Shown here piece after piece: positions 16,514 through 26,611 of a stretch of 64,000 bases of DNA. The stretch spans positions 1,054,001 to 1,118,000 of the forward strand of contig NZ_CP053941.1 in NCBI RefSeq assembly GCF_013267195.1. Reading direction: 5' to 3'. The notes below the pieces were generated by a model, which was given only the letters and a program-made list of their open reading frames with translations, searched no databases and had not been told where the DNA came from. A program made the translations under genes and the position numbers. The DNA comes from Halorubrum salinarum (GTDB lineage Archaea; Halobacteriota; Halobacteria; Halobacteriales; Haloferacaceae). Within the stretch, counting starts at the first letter, position 1. Every line of letters starts with the position of its first letter.

Positions 16514-17935
16514 TCAGTCGGCCGCTTCGAGGACTTCGCGCTCGGACTCGTCCTCGCGGTAGTGCTCCTCGATGAACTCCTCGTCGATCCGGTTGAGGGC
16601 GTCCTTCGGCAGCATCGAGAGGAGGTCCCAGCCGATCGAGAGCGTCTCGTCGATGTCGCGGTTCTCGTCGAAGCCCTGGTCGATGAACTCGGACTCGAAG
16701 GCGTCCGCGAAGTCGAGGTACTTGTTGTCCAGCTCCGACAGCGCCTCGCGACCGACGATGTTCACGAGGTCGCGGAGGTCCTCGCCCTCCGCGTACGCCG
16801 CGAACATCTGGTCTTTCACGTCGGCGTGGTCGGCGCGGGTGAGCCCCTCGCCGATGCCGTCGTCCATCAGCCGCGACAGGCTGGGGAGGACGTTGATCGG
16901 CGGCTGGAGGCCCTGGCTGTTGAGGTCCGGGTCGACGTAGATCTGCCCCTCCGTGATGTACCCGGTCAGGTCCGGGATCGGGTGGGTGTCGTCGTCGCCC
17001 GGCATCGTGAGGATCGGGATCTGCGTGACCGAGCCCTCGCGGCCCTTGATCCGGCCGGCGCGCTCGTACAGCTGCGCCAGGTCGGTGTACATGTACCCGG
17101 GGTACCCGCGGCGGCCGGGCACCTCCTCGCGGGCCGCCCCGATCTCGCGGAGCGCCTCGCAGTAGTTGGTCATGTCCGTCAGGATGACGAGGACGTGGTA
17201 GTCCTTCTCGAAGGCGAGGTACTCGGCCGTCGTCAGGACCATCCGCGGCGTGACCGTCCGCTCGACGGCGGGGTCGTCCGCGAGGTTCATGAACACGACG
17301 GAGCGTTCGAGCGCGCCGGTGCGCTCGAAGTCCTCCATGAACTCGTTGGCCTCCTCCTGGGTGATCCCCATCGCGCCGAAGATGACGGCGAACTCGGAGC
17401 CCTCCTCGTCGTCGCCCTCCTCCTCTTCGGGCACGCTGGCCTGCCGCGCGATCTGCATCGCGAGCTCGCTGTGCGGCTGGCCGGAGCTGGAGAAGATCGG
17501 GAGCTTCTGCCCCCGGACCAGGGTGTTCATGCCGTCGATGGCGGAGACGCCCGTCTCGATGAACTCCTCGGGGTACTCCCGGGAGTACGGGTTGATCGCC
17601 GCGCCGACGATGTCCTGGCGCTCCTCGGGAACGATCTCCGGGCCGTCGTCGATCGGGCGGCCGGAGCCGTCGAGCACCCGCCCGAGGAGGTCCTCGGTGA
17701 CGGGCATCTTCATCGTCTCGCCCAGGAAGCGGACGGACGCGTCTCGGTCGATGCCTGAGGTGCCCTCGAAGACCTGGATGGCGACCACGTCCTCCGAGGA
17801 TTCGAGCACCTGTCCGCGCAGCGTCTCCCCCTGTGCCGTCTCGATCTCGACGATCTCGTCGTAGCCGATCGCCTCGTCGACCTCGGCGTACACGAGGGGA
17901 CCGCTGATCTCGGTGATGGTTTGATACTCTTTCAT
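16514..17935 (-). CDS. atpB: A-type ATP synthase subunit B
   Basis: Non-catalytic nucleotide-binding subunit that alternates with subunit A in the A3B3 hexamer. The 473-residue product has the beta-barrel start [17 protein letters not shown] and the degenerate P-loop region [14 protein letters not shown] in place of a canonical GxxxxGKT, as expected for the regulatory subunit. [14 protein letters not shown] and [21 protein letters not shown] complete the signature. It follows atpA by only 2 bases, so translational coupling is likely. Confidence 0.97.
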   Translation of the reverse strand: MKEYQTITEISGPLVYAEVDEAIGYDEIVEIETAQGETLRGQVLESSEDVVAIQVFEGTSGIDRDASVRFLGETMKMPVTEDLLGRVLDGSGRPIDDGPEIVPEERQDIVGAAINPYSREYPEEFIETGVSAIDGMNTLVRGQKLPIFSSSGQPHSELAMQIARQASVPEEEEGDDEEGSEFAVIFGAMGITQEEANEFMEDFERTGALERSVVFMNLADDPAVERTVTPRMVLTTAEYLAFEKDYHVLVILTDMTNYCEALREIGAAREEVPGRRGYPGYMYTDLAQLYERAGRIKGREGSVTQIPILTMPGDDDTHPIPDLTGYITEGQIYVDPDLNSQGLQPPINVLPSLSRLMDDGIGEGLTRADHADVKDQMFAAYAEGEDLRDLVNIVGREALSELDNKYLDFADAFESEFIDQGFDENRDIDETLSIGWDLLSMLPKDALNRIDEEFIEEHYREDESEREVLEAAD

Positions 17936-17937
17936 GG

Positions 17938-19701
17938 TCAGTAGAGGCTCCGGAGCTCCTCGGTGATCTCCGCTTTGAGATCCTCGACGTACTCCTCGTA
18001 GTCCTCTTGGACGCCGATACGGTTAATCCGCGGGGCCGAGTCGATGTCGATGATCTCCTCGACCGGGACGCCGGCGTCGAGCGCGTCGAACGCCTCGTCG
18101 TTGAACGTCTGGATCGTCGTCAGCATGAGGTACGTCTTCTCCGGCGGACAGAACGTGTCGACCGGGTGGAACGCGTTCTGCTGGAGGTAGGCCTCGCGCA
18201 GGTAGCGCGCGACCTCCAGAGTGAGCTGCTGGTCGTCGGGCAGGGCGTCCTTCCCGACGAGCTGGACGATCTCTTGCAGCTCCGTCTCCTCGTCGAGCAC
18301 GTCGACCGCCCACTGGCGCCGCTCGGCCCAGTCGTCGGCGACCTCGTCTTCGAACCAGGGGTCGAGCTGGTCTTTGTACAGCGAGTAGGACTCGTTCCAG
18401 TTGATCGACGGGAAGTGGCGCCGCTCCGCCAGGTCCGCGTCGAGCGCCCAGAACGTCTTCACGATACGCAGCGTGTTCTGGGTGACCGGCTCGGAGAAGT
18501 CGCCGCCGGGCGGCGACACCGCGCCGATCGCCGAGACGGAGCCCTCCGTCCCGTTGATGTTCTCGAAGTAGCCGGCGCGCTCGTAGAACTGCGCCAGGCG
18601 GGCGGCGAGGTACGCGGGGTACCCCTCCTCGCCGGGCATCTCCTCCAGCCGGGAGGAGATCTCGCGCATGGCCTCCGCCCACCGCGAGGTGGAGTCGGCC
18701 ATCAGCGCCACGTCGTACCCCATGTCGCGGTAGTACTCGGCGATCGTTATCCCCGTGTAGATACAGGACTCACGCGCCGCGACGGGCATGTTCGAGGTGT
18801 TCGCGATGAGCGAGGTGCGGGCCATCAGCGGGTTGCCGTTGGCCGGGTCCTCCAGCTCGGGGAAGTCCTCGATGACTTCGGTCATCTCGTTGCCGCGCTC
18901 GCCGCAGCCGACGTAGACGATGATGTCCGCGTCGGCGTACTTCGCGAGCTGGTGCTGGGTGACCGTCTTCCCGGAGCCGAACGGCCCGGGGATGGCGGCC
19001 GTCCCGCCCTTCGCGATGGGGAACAGGCCGTCGAGGATGCGCTGGCCGGACACCAGCGGCGTCCGAGGCGTCTTCTTGTCGTTGGCGGGGCGGGCCTCGC
19101 GCACCGGCCACTCCTGGTGCATCGAGATCTCCTCGCCGTTGTCCAGCTCGACGACCGTCTCGGTCACGTCGAAGCTCCCGGACTCGGCAGCGACGACCTC
19201 GCCGCCCTCGTAGTCCGGCGGCACCATGACCTTGTGGTCGATGGTGACCGTCTCCTCGACGATCCCGACGATGTCGCCGGGCTCGACGACGTCGCCTGCC
19301 TCGACCTCGGGCTCGAACTCCCACTCCTCCTCGAGGTCGATACCGGGCGCGTCGACCCCGCGGTCGAGGTACGGACTGCCCATCTTGCCCTCCAGCACGT
19401 CCAGGGGGCGCTGAACGCCGTCGTAGATGGCGTCCAGCATCCCCGGGCCGAGGTCGACCGACAGCGGCTCGCCCGTGTTCTCGACGGGTTCGCCGGGGCC
19501 GACGCCGGAGGTCTCCTCGTACACCTGAACGGTCGTGAGGTCGCCCTCGATCTCGATCACTTCCCCCATGAGCCCTTCGTCGCCGACGTAGACGACGTCG
19601 TTCATGCGGGCGTTGAGATCGCGGGCGGTCACGACCGGACCGCTCACGCTCTGAATGACGCCGCTGTCTGTCTCGGCGTCGGTTGTGTCTGCTTTGCTCA
19701 T
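17938..19701 (-). CDS. atpA: A-type ATP synthase subunit A
   Basis: Catalytic subunit where ATP is made or hydrolysed. The 587-residue protein has the N-terminal barrel, the roughly 90-residue non-homologous insert characteristic of A/V-type A subunits (residues 110-200), and the P-loop GPFGSGKT (239-246) followed by [19 protein letters not shown] and [14 protein letters not shown] supply further catalytic and signature residues. No intein interrupts the P-loop region, where some archaeal A subunits carry one. The start follows atpF by 1 base. Confidence 0.98.
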   Translation of the reverse strand: MSKADTTDAETDSGVIQSVSGPVVTARDLNARMNDVVYVGDEGLMGEVIEIEGDLTTVQVYEETSGVGPGEPVENTGEPLSVDLGPGMLDAIYDGVQRPLDVLEGKMGSPYLDRGVDAPGIDLEEEWEFEPEVEAGDVVEPGDIVGIVEETVTIDHKVMVPPDYEGGEVVAAESGSFDVTETVVELDNGEEISMHQEWPVREARPANDKKTPRTPLVSGQRILDGLFPIAKGGTAAIPGPFGSGKTVTQHQLAKYADADIIVYVGCGERGNEMTEVIEDFPELEDPANGNPLMARTSLIANTSNMPVAARESCIYTGITIAEYYRDMGYDVALMADSTSRWAEAMREISSRLEEMPGEEGYPAYLAARLAQFYERAGYFENINGTEGSVSAIGAVSPPGGDFSEPVTQNTLRIVKTFWALDADLAERRHFPSINWNESYSLYKDQLDPWFEDEVADDWAERRQWAVDVLDEETELQEIVQLVGKDALPDDQQLTLEVARYLREAYLQQNAFHPVDTFCPPEKTYLMLTTIQTFNDEAFDALDAGVPVEEIIDIDSAPRINRIGVQEDYEEYVEDLKAEITEELRSLY

Positions 19702-19702
19702 A

Positions 19703-20032
19703 TTAGTCGTCTTCCTCCATCAGGTCGATGCCGATGGCGCGTTTGATCTGGTCGCGCAGCCCGCCGCTGCCGGCGCCGGAGCCGCCGAGCGTCACGAGGA
19801 CCGGCTCGATGCTCCCCTCGACGGCCTCGCGGGTCCCCCGCGAGAGGTGGTCGAGGTCGTCGTCGTGCATCACGATGATGCCGACGTCGTCGTCGTCGAG
19901 CGTCCGCTCGACGGCGTCGTCGAGCCGCTCGTCCTTCTCGTCGTCCGGCACGTTCTCGAACGCTCGGACGCCGGCGAGGCGGAATCCGGTCGTGAACTCC
20001 GGGCTGCCGACGACCGCTATCTCCTGGCTCAT
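19703..20032 (-). CDS. atpF: A-type ATP synthase subunit F
   Basis: Small rotor-associated subunit that pairs with D and helps regulate activity. The 109-residue product begins [18 protein letters not shown], the usual start of the Rossmann-like F fold, and contains the [14 protein letters not shown] strand-turn. Its start overlaps the atpC stop by 4 bases, and atpA begins 1 base after its stop, so the three are tightly packed. Confidence 0.95.
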   Translation of the reverse strand: MSQEIAVVGSPEFTTGFRLAGVRAFENVPDDEKDERLDDAVERTLDDDDVGIIVMHDDDLDHLSRGTREAVEGSIEPVLVTLGGSGAGSGGLRDQIKRAIGIDLMEEDD

Positions 20033-21075
20033 GTTATCACCAGCTCCGATTCGATCTCCTCGGGCGAGAGGCCGGCCTCCTTCCCGCGGGCGATCGCCCG
20101 GATGTTCTCCGTCTCGCGCTCCTTCGCGAGGATGTAGGAGATCACCGGGGTGACCGACACCGGGTGGATCGTGCCGAGGCGGTCGCCGTACGCCAACAGC
20201 GCGCCGTCGATGGCGTGCTCGAACGCGATGAGGCTGTCCGCCTCCTCGAGCTCGCGCAGCGCGGGCCCGAGCTCGTCGCCGTACTGGCTGTCGCCGATGT
20301 ACTCGACTAGCTCGTCGAGGTTCTGCGCCAGCCGCGCGAGCGACGAGCGGGTGAACAGGTCGCCGCCCTCGATGAAGTACGCCGCGGGGTCGATGTCCGC
20401 GCCCGAGCGGGCGAGCCGGAGCGCGTTCGTCGCGTTCCGGAAGTCGACCTCCGCCTTGAGGAACGCCTCGTACTGCCGGGTCGGCTCGTCGCCGCCGAGC
20501 CCGGAGAGGAGCCGCTCGTAGAACGCGCGGTCGACCGCGTTCTCCAAGGGCACCAGCACGCCCGTCTCCTCGTACTCGGCGAACGCCTCGCGCAGCGGCT
20601 CGCCGTAGATCGTGTCTTCGAGGACCTCGATCACGCCGTCGATCGAGTCCGCCTCCAGCAGCCGACGGACGCGCCGGTCGTCGAACTCGCCGGCGCGGAT
20701 CAGGTCGGCCTCGACGGCCGACTGGTCCGCGTCGGTGTAGACGCCGCGGATGACCGTCTTCACGTTCCAGGCGTCGAACTTCCGGAGGTAGCGGGCGATG
20801 AGGTCGTACAGCGGCCCCTCGCTCCAGTCGAGGATGGCGTCGAACTGCTCGGCGAGGTTCCGGTTCAGCGCGTACTCGATCAGGTCCACGCCGCCGTGGC
20901 GGCTGCCGAGCGCGTTGACCTCCTCGCCGTAGCTCGACTCCTCCATGAACCGGGCGATCTCGGCCGGCCCCATCCGGGTCAGCTTGCGGTACTCCTCGTC
21001 CCCGTAGAGGCTGCCGCGGCGGGCACGAACCCGCGCGACGACGTACTCGGGGTTCGAGCTACCGGCGGCGCTCAT
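20029..21075 (-). CDS. atpC: A-type ATP synthase subunit C
   Basis: Funnel-shaped subunit joining the central stalk to the membrane c-ring (V-ATPase subunit d/C-like). The 348-residue helical protein shows the repeated three-fold pattern of the family, including EYVVARVRARRGSLYGDEEYRKL near the start in pieces, FDAWNVKTVIRGVY in the middle, and PVISYILAKERETENIRAI near the end. It overlaps atpE and atpF by 4 bases each. Confidence 0.96.
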   Translation of the reverse strand: MSAAGSSNPEYVVARVRARRGSLYGDEEYRKLTRMGPAEIARFMEESSYGEEVNALGSRHGGVDLIEYALNRNLAEQFDAILDWSEGPLYDLIARYLRKFDAWNVKTVIRGVYTDADQSAVEADLIRAGEFDDRRVRRLLEADSIDGVIEVLEDTIYGEPLREAFAEYEETGVLVPLENAVDRAFYERLLSGLGGDEPTRQYEAFLKAEVDFRNATNALRLARSGADIDPAAYFIEGGDLFTRSSLARLAQNLDELVEYIGDSQYGDELGPALRELEEADSLIAFEHAIDGALLAYGDRLGTIHPVSVTPVISYILAKERETENIRAIARGKEAGLSPEEIESELVIT

Positions 21076-21650
21076 TGGTCGAACAGCCGCTCCGAGATGT
21101 TCTTCAACTCGTCGTCCCAGACGGACTCCAGGATCGAGTCGAACGTGTTGTTCACGCGAACGCGGGAGGTGTCGCTCTCCGCGACGACGCCGCCGAGGCA
21201 GTCGACCTCGCCGTCGACCTCGGCGTTGCGGTCCGCCACGAGCTCTTCGAGCAGCTCGACGTCCTCGGCGCGGGTGTAGACGGCGACGTCCTCGTCGTCG
21301 TCGAACTCCGCGAGGGTCGCGTCGAGTAAGGCCTCCGTGAGGTCGCGGCGGTCGTCGCCGTCGAGGTCGGCTATCGCCGCCTCGACCTCGTCGTGGACGT
21401 CCTCCAAGACGTCGCGGCGGGCGCCCAGCCGCTCCTGTTTGGCCTCGAGCTTCGCCGACGAGAGCGTCTGTTCGCGCTCCTGGTCGATCTGGCTCTCGAC
21501 CGCTTCGAGCCGCTCCTCGCGGATGCGGTCCGCGTCGGCCTCCGCCTCGTCGATGACCTCGTCGGCCTCCGCCTCGGCCTGTTCTCGGATCTCCTCCGCA
21601 CGCGCGCGGGCCTCATCTTCAACGTCCTCAACGACGGTTTCCAAACTCAT
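21072..21650 (-). CDS. atpE: A-type ATP synthase subunit E
   Basis: Peripheral-stalk subunit that pairs with subunit H and anchors the A3B3 head. The 192-residue product has a long N-terminal charged helix (residues 1-90, heptads of Ala, Glu and Arg) and a globular C-terminal part with LGGVVAESDTSRVRVNNTFDS in the usual place. The stop overlaps the atpC start. It lies 21 bases behind atpK. Confidence 0.95.
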   Translation of the reverse strand: MSLETVVEDVEDEARARAEEIREQAEAEADEVIDEAEADADRIREERLEAVESQIDQEREQTLSSAKLEAKQERLGARRDVLEDVHDEVEAAIADLDGDDRRDLTEALLDATLAEFDDDEDVAVYTRAEDVELLEELVADRNAEVDGEVDCLGGVVAESDTSRVRVNNTFDSILESVWDDELKNISERLFDQ

Positions 21651-21671
21651 TGGTTGAAAAACGCTGGAGAG

Positions 21672-21926
21672 TTACCCGACGATGAAGACGACGACGAGCG
21701 CGAGGATGACGATCGTCTCGGGAAGGACCGTCAGGATGAGCCCGTTGACGAAGAGGTCGTCGTCCTCGGCCATCGCGCCGACGGCGGCCGACCCGATACC
21801 GCGCTCCGCGTAGCCTGCGCCCAGCGCCGCGAGCCCGACGGCGAGCGCCGCCGCGGCGTTGGGGTCAGTCAGCGTTCCACCGGTCGACAGTACGAGGTTC
21901 CCGAGTTCGTTGGTAGCTTCAAACAT
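21672..21926 (-). CDS. atpK: A-type ATP synthase proteolipid subunit K (c-ring)
   Basis: Membrane c-ring subunit that carries the translocated ion. The 84-residue product forms one helical hairpin: AAALAVGLAALGAGYAERG, then LFVNGLILTVLPETIVILA. The ion-binding carboxylate is Glu70 in the second helix. One hairpin of this length is the simple eight-kilodalton type, not a duplicated form. The residues around Glu70 do not show an obvious Na ligand set, so proton coupling is likely (inference). It has its own upstream box, 200 bases behind atpI. Confidence 0.95.
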   Translation of the reverse strand: MFEATNELGNLVLSTGGTLTDPNAAAALAVGLAALGAGYAERGIGSAAVGAMAEDDDLFVNGLILTVLPETIVILALVVVFIVG

Positions 21927-21981
21927 TGGTAGTAGTTGCTGTTGCTCGTCTCCGAACGGTTGCTATTTGCCCCTACAGGAG

Positions 21982-21989
21982 TCATAAAG
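21982..21989 (-). promoter_or_regulatory. Candidate promoter of atpK
   Basis: Minus-strand GCTTTATGAC about 58 bases before the atpK ATG, in the 200-base gap behind atpI. An extra promoter for the high-copy c-subunit and the soluble subunits would make sense. Confidence 0.5.
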
Positions 21990-22126
21990 CTTCCCAAAAC
22001 GACCGAACGGAATCCGGGAGAACGGCGGGGAAAGCGGGTGCTATCCGCGTCAGAACCCGACGGAATTGCCGGGTTCGACCGCGGTCGAAGCGGCGAGACC
22101 GAGCGGCGACCGACGACCGGGCGTCG

Positions 22127-24349
22127 TCAGTCGTCGCGGGTGTACTTCCGGTCGCGGCCGAACGGGAGGTACGCGCGGCCGCCGCCCTCGTAGAAGTTCC
22201 CGAAGAACTCCACGTACTCGAGGCGGACCGCCTGAATGCCGGCGGACGTGACCCCGAGCAGGAGGACGACGACGTGGCCGACGACGGCCACGAGGATCCC
22301 GCCCACCAAGGCGACGATCCCGACCAGACCGATCGAGGCCGGGTCGAACGCCGTGGTGATCCCCGCGAACACGAGCTCGTAGTCCGCGGTCTCTTGCACC
22401 TTGGCGAGGTAGTCCGCGCTGAAGATGAAGTGGAAGCTCCCGTCGCCGCCGTCGTCGATGTAGGCGCCGAACGCGAGCAGGTTGACCGCGAGCGCCATCC
22501 CGCCCTTCGCGAGCAGGACGGCCATGATCCGGGCGTACGAGATGACGTTGACGATCGGCGAGAGGAACTCCGCGAGCTCCGGCGGCTCGCCGATGCCGAG
22601 CAGCACGATCCCGAGCAGGGCGCCGACGGCGCCGGCGATGCCGACGACGACCGGGAACCCGCTGAACGAGACCGCGCCGAACGTCAGGATCGAGACCGCC
22701 TCGAACAGGAAGTCGGGCTTCGGACCGGGCACGTGCTGGCTGAAGATCCAGATCCACGCGCCGTTGAGGATCAGCAGCCACGAGCCGGCCTCGTACACGG
22801 CGTGTTTGAGGTCGTGCTGCTGGGCGGTGCTCACGAACGAGAGCACGTGACCGACGTTCAGGTGGACGATCCCGAACACCACGCTCACGACGAGGAAGGA
22901 CAGCCCCCAGTTGAGGTCGGCGGGCGAGAGCCCCTTCCCGGCGACCGGCCAGTGGATGCCGAGCAGCTGGTAGGCGTGGTAGCCGAACAGGTCGATCCCG
23001 AAGTAGATCCCGAACAGTATCGTGAAGCCGCCGGCCCACATCGCGACGGAGCCGAGCTCGCGGAACGCCCCCTCGTAGTTCGAGTACATGAAGAACCCGA
23101 TGGCGGCGTAGAGGACTCCGTACCCGACGTCGCCGATCATGAACCCGAACATCGCCGGGAACGTGAGGAAGACGAGGAGCGTCGGGTCGAACTCCGAGTA
23201 CTTCGGCCGCCCGAACGCCTGAACGAGGAGTTCGAACGGGCCGGCCGCGCTGCCGTTGTCTTGGACGACCGGCGGGTCGTCGGAGCCGTGCGCCGCGTGG
23301 CCGCCGTCGGTGGCGACCGCCGTCTCCGTCTCGCGGTCCGCGTCAGCGGCGCTCGCGCCCTCGGCGCCGCCCGACTCGTCGTCGACCGGCTCGGCGTGGT
23401 GGTCGCCGTCGGGGGTGAACGAGGCGCGTTCGAGCTCCTCGACCTCGACGTGGTCGCCGACCGCGTCGACGATCGCCGCCTCGAAGTCGGGGTACGTCTC
23501 GGTCGGCACCCACCCCTCCGCGACGAAGGCGTTCTCGGTGGTCGCGAACGAGAGCGGCGCCTCCTTCTTCTCGGCCTCGATGGTGAGCTGCTCTTCCGCG
23601 CGCAGCAGGAAGCCCGCCGCCTCCTCTTTCACCGATTCGAGCTGGCGCTCGACGCCGGCGAGCTCGTCGCGGAGGTCGGCCTGCTCGGCCTCCAGCTCCG
23701 CGACGTACTCCTCCGGGCTGGCGTCGGCGTCCGGCACGTCGAGCAGCGCGATGTCGACGCCGACGAGCGCGTCCTGAACGACGCCCTCGGCGTCGGGGTC
23801 CGTCGGCCGCGCGACGATGGCGAGCACGTCGCCGCCGACGAACACGTCGAAGACGTCGATCGAGTCGGCGTCGGCGAGCGCGGCCTCGACCGCGTCGGGC
23901 TTGGCCTCGCCGACGACGACCTCGACCGAGTCGTAGCCGCGCAGGTACTCGAGGTCGATCCCGAGCTCGGCGAACGGCTCCATCCGGTCGATCTCCTCCT
24001 GGCAGTCGCGGATCGCGGCCTGGAGCTCGTCGCGCTCGTCGTTGAGCTCGTTGACCCGCTCGCGGACCCGTTCGAGCTCGGCGACGAGCTCGTCGTCGTC
24101 GAGCGACCGGGCGACCTCGGCGTCGTCCTCGTCGACGTCGAGGATGCTCTCGAGCGACCGGACCGTGACGAGGCGCTCGTTGACGGTCTCCGCGCCGTCG
24201 AGCGACGTCCCGGGCTCGAACCCCTCGTACCGGTCGTCGTAGTCCGTGACGTGCAGGGAGTGGTGGGCGTACGCCGCCTCGATGACGTCGTCGATGACGC
24301 GCTTCGAGCCCGTCACCGACACCCGGCTCATCTGCTCAGGCCTGAGCAT
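22127..24349 (-). CDS. atpI: A-type ATP synthase subunit I (a-subunit)
   Basis: Large membrane stator subunit providing the ion half-channels beside the c-ring. The 740-residue product has a soluble N-terminal arm with two coiled coils (about residues 90-130 and 240-290), an acidic halophile insert near 330-370, and then about eight membrane helices from residue 400. The motif FPAMFGFMIGDVGYG and the buried-Arg helix region SYARIMAVLLAKGGMALA match the family. Its start MLRPEQMSRVSVTGS overlaps the end of atpH by 14 bases. Confidence 0.96.
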   Translation of the reverse strand: MLRPEQMSRVSVTGSKRVIDDVIEAAYAHHSLHVTDYDDRYEGFEPGTSLDGAETVNERLVTVRSLESILDVDEDDAEVARSLDDDELVAELERVRERVNELNDERDELQAAIRDCQEEIDRMEPFAELGIDLEYLRGYDSVEVVVGEAKPDAVEAALADADSIDVFDVFVGGDVLAIVARPTDPDAEGVVQDALVGVDIALLDVPDADASPEEYVAELEAEQADLRDELAGVERQLESVKEEAAGFLLRAEEQLTIEAEKKEAPLSFATTENAFVAEGWVPTETYPDFEAAIVDAVGDHVEVEELERASFTPDGDHHAEPVDDESGGAEGASAADADRETETAVATDGGHAAHGSDDPPVVQDNGSAAGPFELLVQAFGRPKYSEFDPTLLVFLTFPAMFGFMIGDVGYGVLYAAIGFFMYSNYEGAFRELGSVAMWAGGFTILFGIYFGIDLFGYHAYQLLGIHWPVAGKGLSPADLNWGLSFLVVSVVFGIVHLNVGHVLSFVSTAQQHDLKHAVYEAGSWLLILNGAWIWIFSQHVPGPKPDFLFEAVSILTFGAVSFSGFPVVVGIAGAVGALLGIVLLGIGEPPELAEFLSPIVNVISYARIMAVLLAKGGMALAVNLLAFGAYIDDGGDGSFHFIFSADYLAKVQETADYELVFAGITTAFDPASIGLVGIVALVGGILVAVVGHVVVLLLGVTSAGIQAVRLEYVEFFGNFYEGGGRAYLPFGRDRKYTRDD

Positions 24350-24692
24350 CCACCGCCTCCTCGGCCTGGTCGTGGACCGCCGCCTCGAACTGTTCTACGG
24401 CGTATTCGACGGCCGATTCCACACGGTCGCGGGCCTCGCGTTCGAGCTCGTCGCGGTCGGCACGCCCCGATTCGAGGATCTCCTCGCGCCGCTCCTCGAT
24501 CTCTTCTCGGGCCGCTTCGAGCCGCTCTTGGGCCTCGGCCTCCGCCTCCTCCTCGGCCTCGGCGCGGATCTCGTCCGCGCGCTCTCGAGCTTCGGCGAGG
24601 CGCTCCTCGGCGTCCGCTTCCGCGTCAGCGATGATCTCGTCCGCCTCCCGTTCGGCCTCCTTGATCGAGTTGAGCACCTCTGGTCTCGCCAT
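24336..24692 (-). CDS. atpH: A-type ATP synthase subunit H
   Basis: Peripheral-stalk partner of subunit E (called G or H). The 118-residue product is almost wholly a charged right-handed coiled coil: start ARPEVLNSIKEAEREADEI, then alternating Ala/Glu/Arg heptads. First gene of the operon. I chose the ATG at 24692: a TATA-like box lies 35 bases upstream and the conserved subunit H start fits. The reading frame stays open far upstream, which is an artefact of the high GC content. Confidence 0.93.
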   Translation of the reverse strand: MARPEVLNSIKEAEREADEIIADAEADAEERLAEARERADEIRAEAEEEAEAEAQERLEAAREEIEERREEILESGRADRDELEREARDRVESAVEYAVEQFEAAVHDQAEEAVDAQA

Positions 24693-24723
24693 GCTACTAA
24701 TCGCCTGAAACTCTACAAGCGAC

Positions 24724-24731
24724 GTATAAGG
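24724..24731 (-). promoter_or_regulatory. Promoter of the ATP synthase operon
   Basis: Minus-strand CCTTATACG lies 35 bases before the atpH ATG and would drive atpH-I and the genes behind it. Confidence 0.6.
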
Positions 24732-24838
24732 TGTTTGCGAAAGCCCGCGGGGTTGCGCGCCGATTCCGGGGCGATCTCGCCCGGATTCCGGCCGGGACCC
24801 GGCCGCGACGGCCGGGAGATCCGGGCGCCGCCGCCTAC

Positions 24839-24848
24839 ATTTAAGTAG
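24839..24848 (+). promoter_or_regulatory. Promoter of the MinD-like gene
   Basis: CATTTAAGTAG 26 bases before the ATG at 24870, the spacing of a leaderless haloarchaeal transcript. Confidence 0.65.
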
Positions 24849-24869
24849 CAGTCGCCGGACCCTCACCGT

Positions 24870-26552
24870 ATGGCAACGGTGTATGCGGTCGCGTCGGCGA
24901 AGGGTGGGGTCGGGAAGACCACCACGACGGCCGCGCTGGCGACGATCCTGGCGGACTCGGGCGCCGACGTCGTCGCGATCGACGCCGACCTCGGCATGGC
25001 GAACCTCGCGGGCGCCGTCGGGGTGACGCCCGGCGAGACCACCCTCCACGACGCCCTGGCCGGCGAGGCGGACCCGGAGGATGCGGTCCGCGAGGGGCCG
25101 TCCGGCCTCCGGGTCGTCCCGGGGGCGACCGATCTCGACGCGTACGCCGCCGCGGACCCGTCGGGGCTCCGCCGGGTCGTCGAGGCGTTCGACGACGCGG
25201 ACTACGTGTTCGTCGACGCGGGCGCCGGGCTGTCCCACGACTCCACGCTCCCGCTCGCGATCGCCGACGAGACGCTGCTCGTCTCGACGCCGGAGCGGAG
25301 CGCCCTCGGCGACACCGAGAAGACGCGGCAGCTGACCGAGCGGCTCGGCGGGACCGTCGCCGGCGCCGCGATCACCCGCGTGACCGACGACACCGACGAG
25401 GTCGTCACCGCCCTGCTCGACGTCCCCGTCCTCGGCCGGATCCCGGACGACGAGGACGTGGCTCGGGCCGCGGCGGCGAACCGCCCGCTGCTGGCCGTCG
25501 CGCCCGACGCGCCGGCGACGCGCGCGTACCGCGACCTCGCCCGAGCGCTGACCGGCGCGGCCGTCGACGGGGCCGGGCTCGACGAGCCCGCGGCCGAGGC
25601 GGTCGGCGGCACCGAGGCGCCCGCAGCGGAAGCCGAGGGCGAGATCGATGACGAGGCCGAGGAAGCGCACGAGACGGGCGACGAGACCGAGGACGGACAG
25701 CCGGACGCGCCCGACGACGACGCGGTGATCGTCGACGACGGGCCGGCGGCCGACGACGAGCCCGACGGCGGCGAGGGCGAGGTCGACGAAGCGGAAGAGA
25801 CCGGCGAGCCGGACGAGGCCGACGGGGAGGACGAGGACATCATCGTCGCGGATCCGGACGCGACCGGGGTGGCGGAGCCCGGCGACGGCGACGACATCAT
25901 CGTCGCGAGCGAGAGCGAGGCGACGGGTCCGGACGCGGCCGACGACACCGACGAAGCCGGCGACGACGCGGGTGACGGCGGGAGCGAGGCCTCCGACGAT
26001 GACGGAGGCGAGACGACCGACGAGGGAACAGCCGACGACGGCGACGAGCCGGAGGAGTCCGTCGACGACGGCGACGGGGCGGCTCGCGAGGGCATCGACG
26101 CCGACCGAGAGGCGACCGAGAGCGACGAGGCCGGCGGACCCGACGCCGGCGACGGGTCCGTGAGCGGCGGGAGAGCGGCCGCCGAGCTCGAGGCCACCGG
26201 CCCCGAGGCCGCGACGGACGAGGAGTCGGACGCGATCCCCGACGCGGACGAGACGGCGCGCGGGGCGACCGCCGGGCGCGACGCCGGCGGCGACGGGCCC
26301 GAGGGCGGTTCGGGCGCGGATTCGGAGACCGACGACGACATCGACGACGAGCTCGCGGGCAGCATCCCGTTCCGCGACGACGACACCGGGACGATGAACA
26401 CCGTGCTGTCCGAGGAGGACGGCGAGAGCGGGACGGGCGCGGACGACGAGGAAGGCTCGGCGGACGCGGGCGCCGAGTCGGAGCCGACCGCGGACGCCGA
26501 CGACGACGAGGAGAAGGACGGCGGCTTCTTCAGTCGACTACTCGGCCGGTGA
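24870..26552 (+). CDS. minD4: MinD/ParA-family ATPase with long acidic tail (MinD4-like)
   Basis: The first 230 residues are a deviant-Walker ATPase (KGGVGKTTT, residues 11-19; DADLGMANL with the switch Asp) of the MinD type, which positions proteins at membranes. About 320 residues of Asp/Glu/Gly-rich disordered tail follow, with repeats of the string DDIIVA and similar. The protein ends in GGFFSRLLGR, which could form a short amphipathic membrane anchor. In Haloferax volcanii the homologue with a long C-terminal extension, MinD4, oscillates and positions archaella and chemosensory arrays. The name is inferred from the tail and from its place beside the ATP synthase operon. Confidence 0.85.
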   Translation: MATVYAVASAKGGVGKTTTTAALATILADSGADVVAIDADLGMANLAGAVGVTPGETTLHDALAGEADPEDAVREGPSGLRVVPGATDLDAYAAADPSGLRRVVEAFDDADYVFVDAGAGLSHDSTLPLAIADETLLVSTPERSALGDTEKTRQLTERLGGTVAGAAITRVTDDTDEVVTALLDVPVLGRIPDDEDVARAAAANRPLLAVAPDAPATRAYRDLARALTGAAVDGAGLDEPAAEAVGGTEAPAAEAEGEIDDEAEEAHETGDETEDGQPDAPDDDAVIVDDGPAADDEPDGGEGEVDEAEETGEPDEADGEDEDIIVADPDATGVAEPGDGDDIIVASESEATGPDAADDTDEAGDDAGDGGSEASDDDGGETTDEGTADDGDEPEESVDDGDGAAREGIDADREATESDEAGGPDAGDGSVSGGRAAAELEATGPEAATDEESDAIPDADETARGATAGRDAGGDGPEGGSGADSETDDDIDDELAGSIPFRDDDTGTMNTVLSEEDGESGTGADDEEGSADAGAESEPTADADDDEEKDGGFFSRLLGR

Positions 26553-26611
26553 GGGCGGCGGCTCGTCGGCGGGAGTGAGACGGGAGAACCGGGTGGGCCG
26601 CGGCGAGCCGG

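Noticed and set aside
21926-24634. Plus-strand frame of about 900 codons across atpI and atpH
   Set aside because: Antisense to two certain ATP synthase genes; low-complexity Arg/Val/Glu translation.
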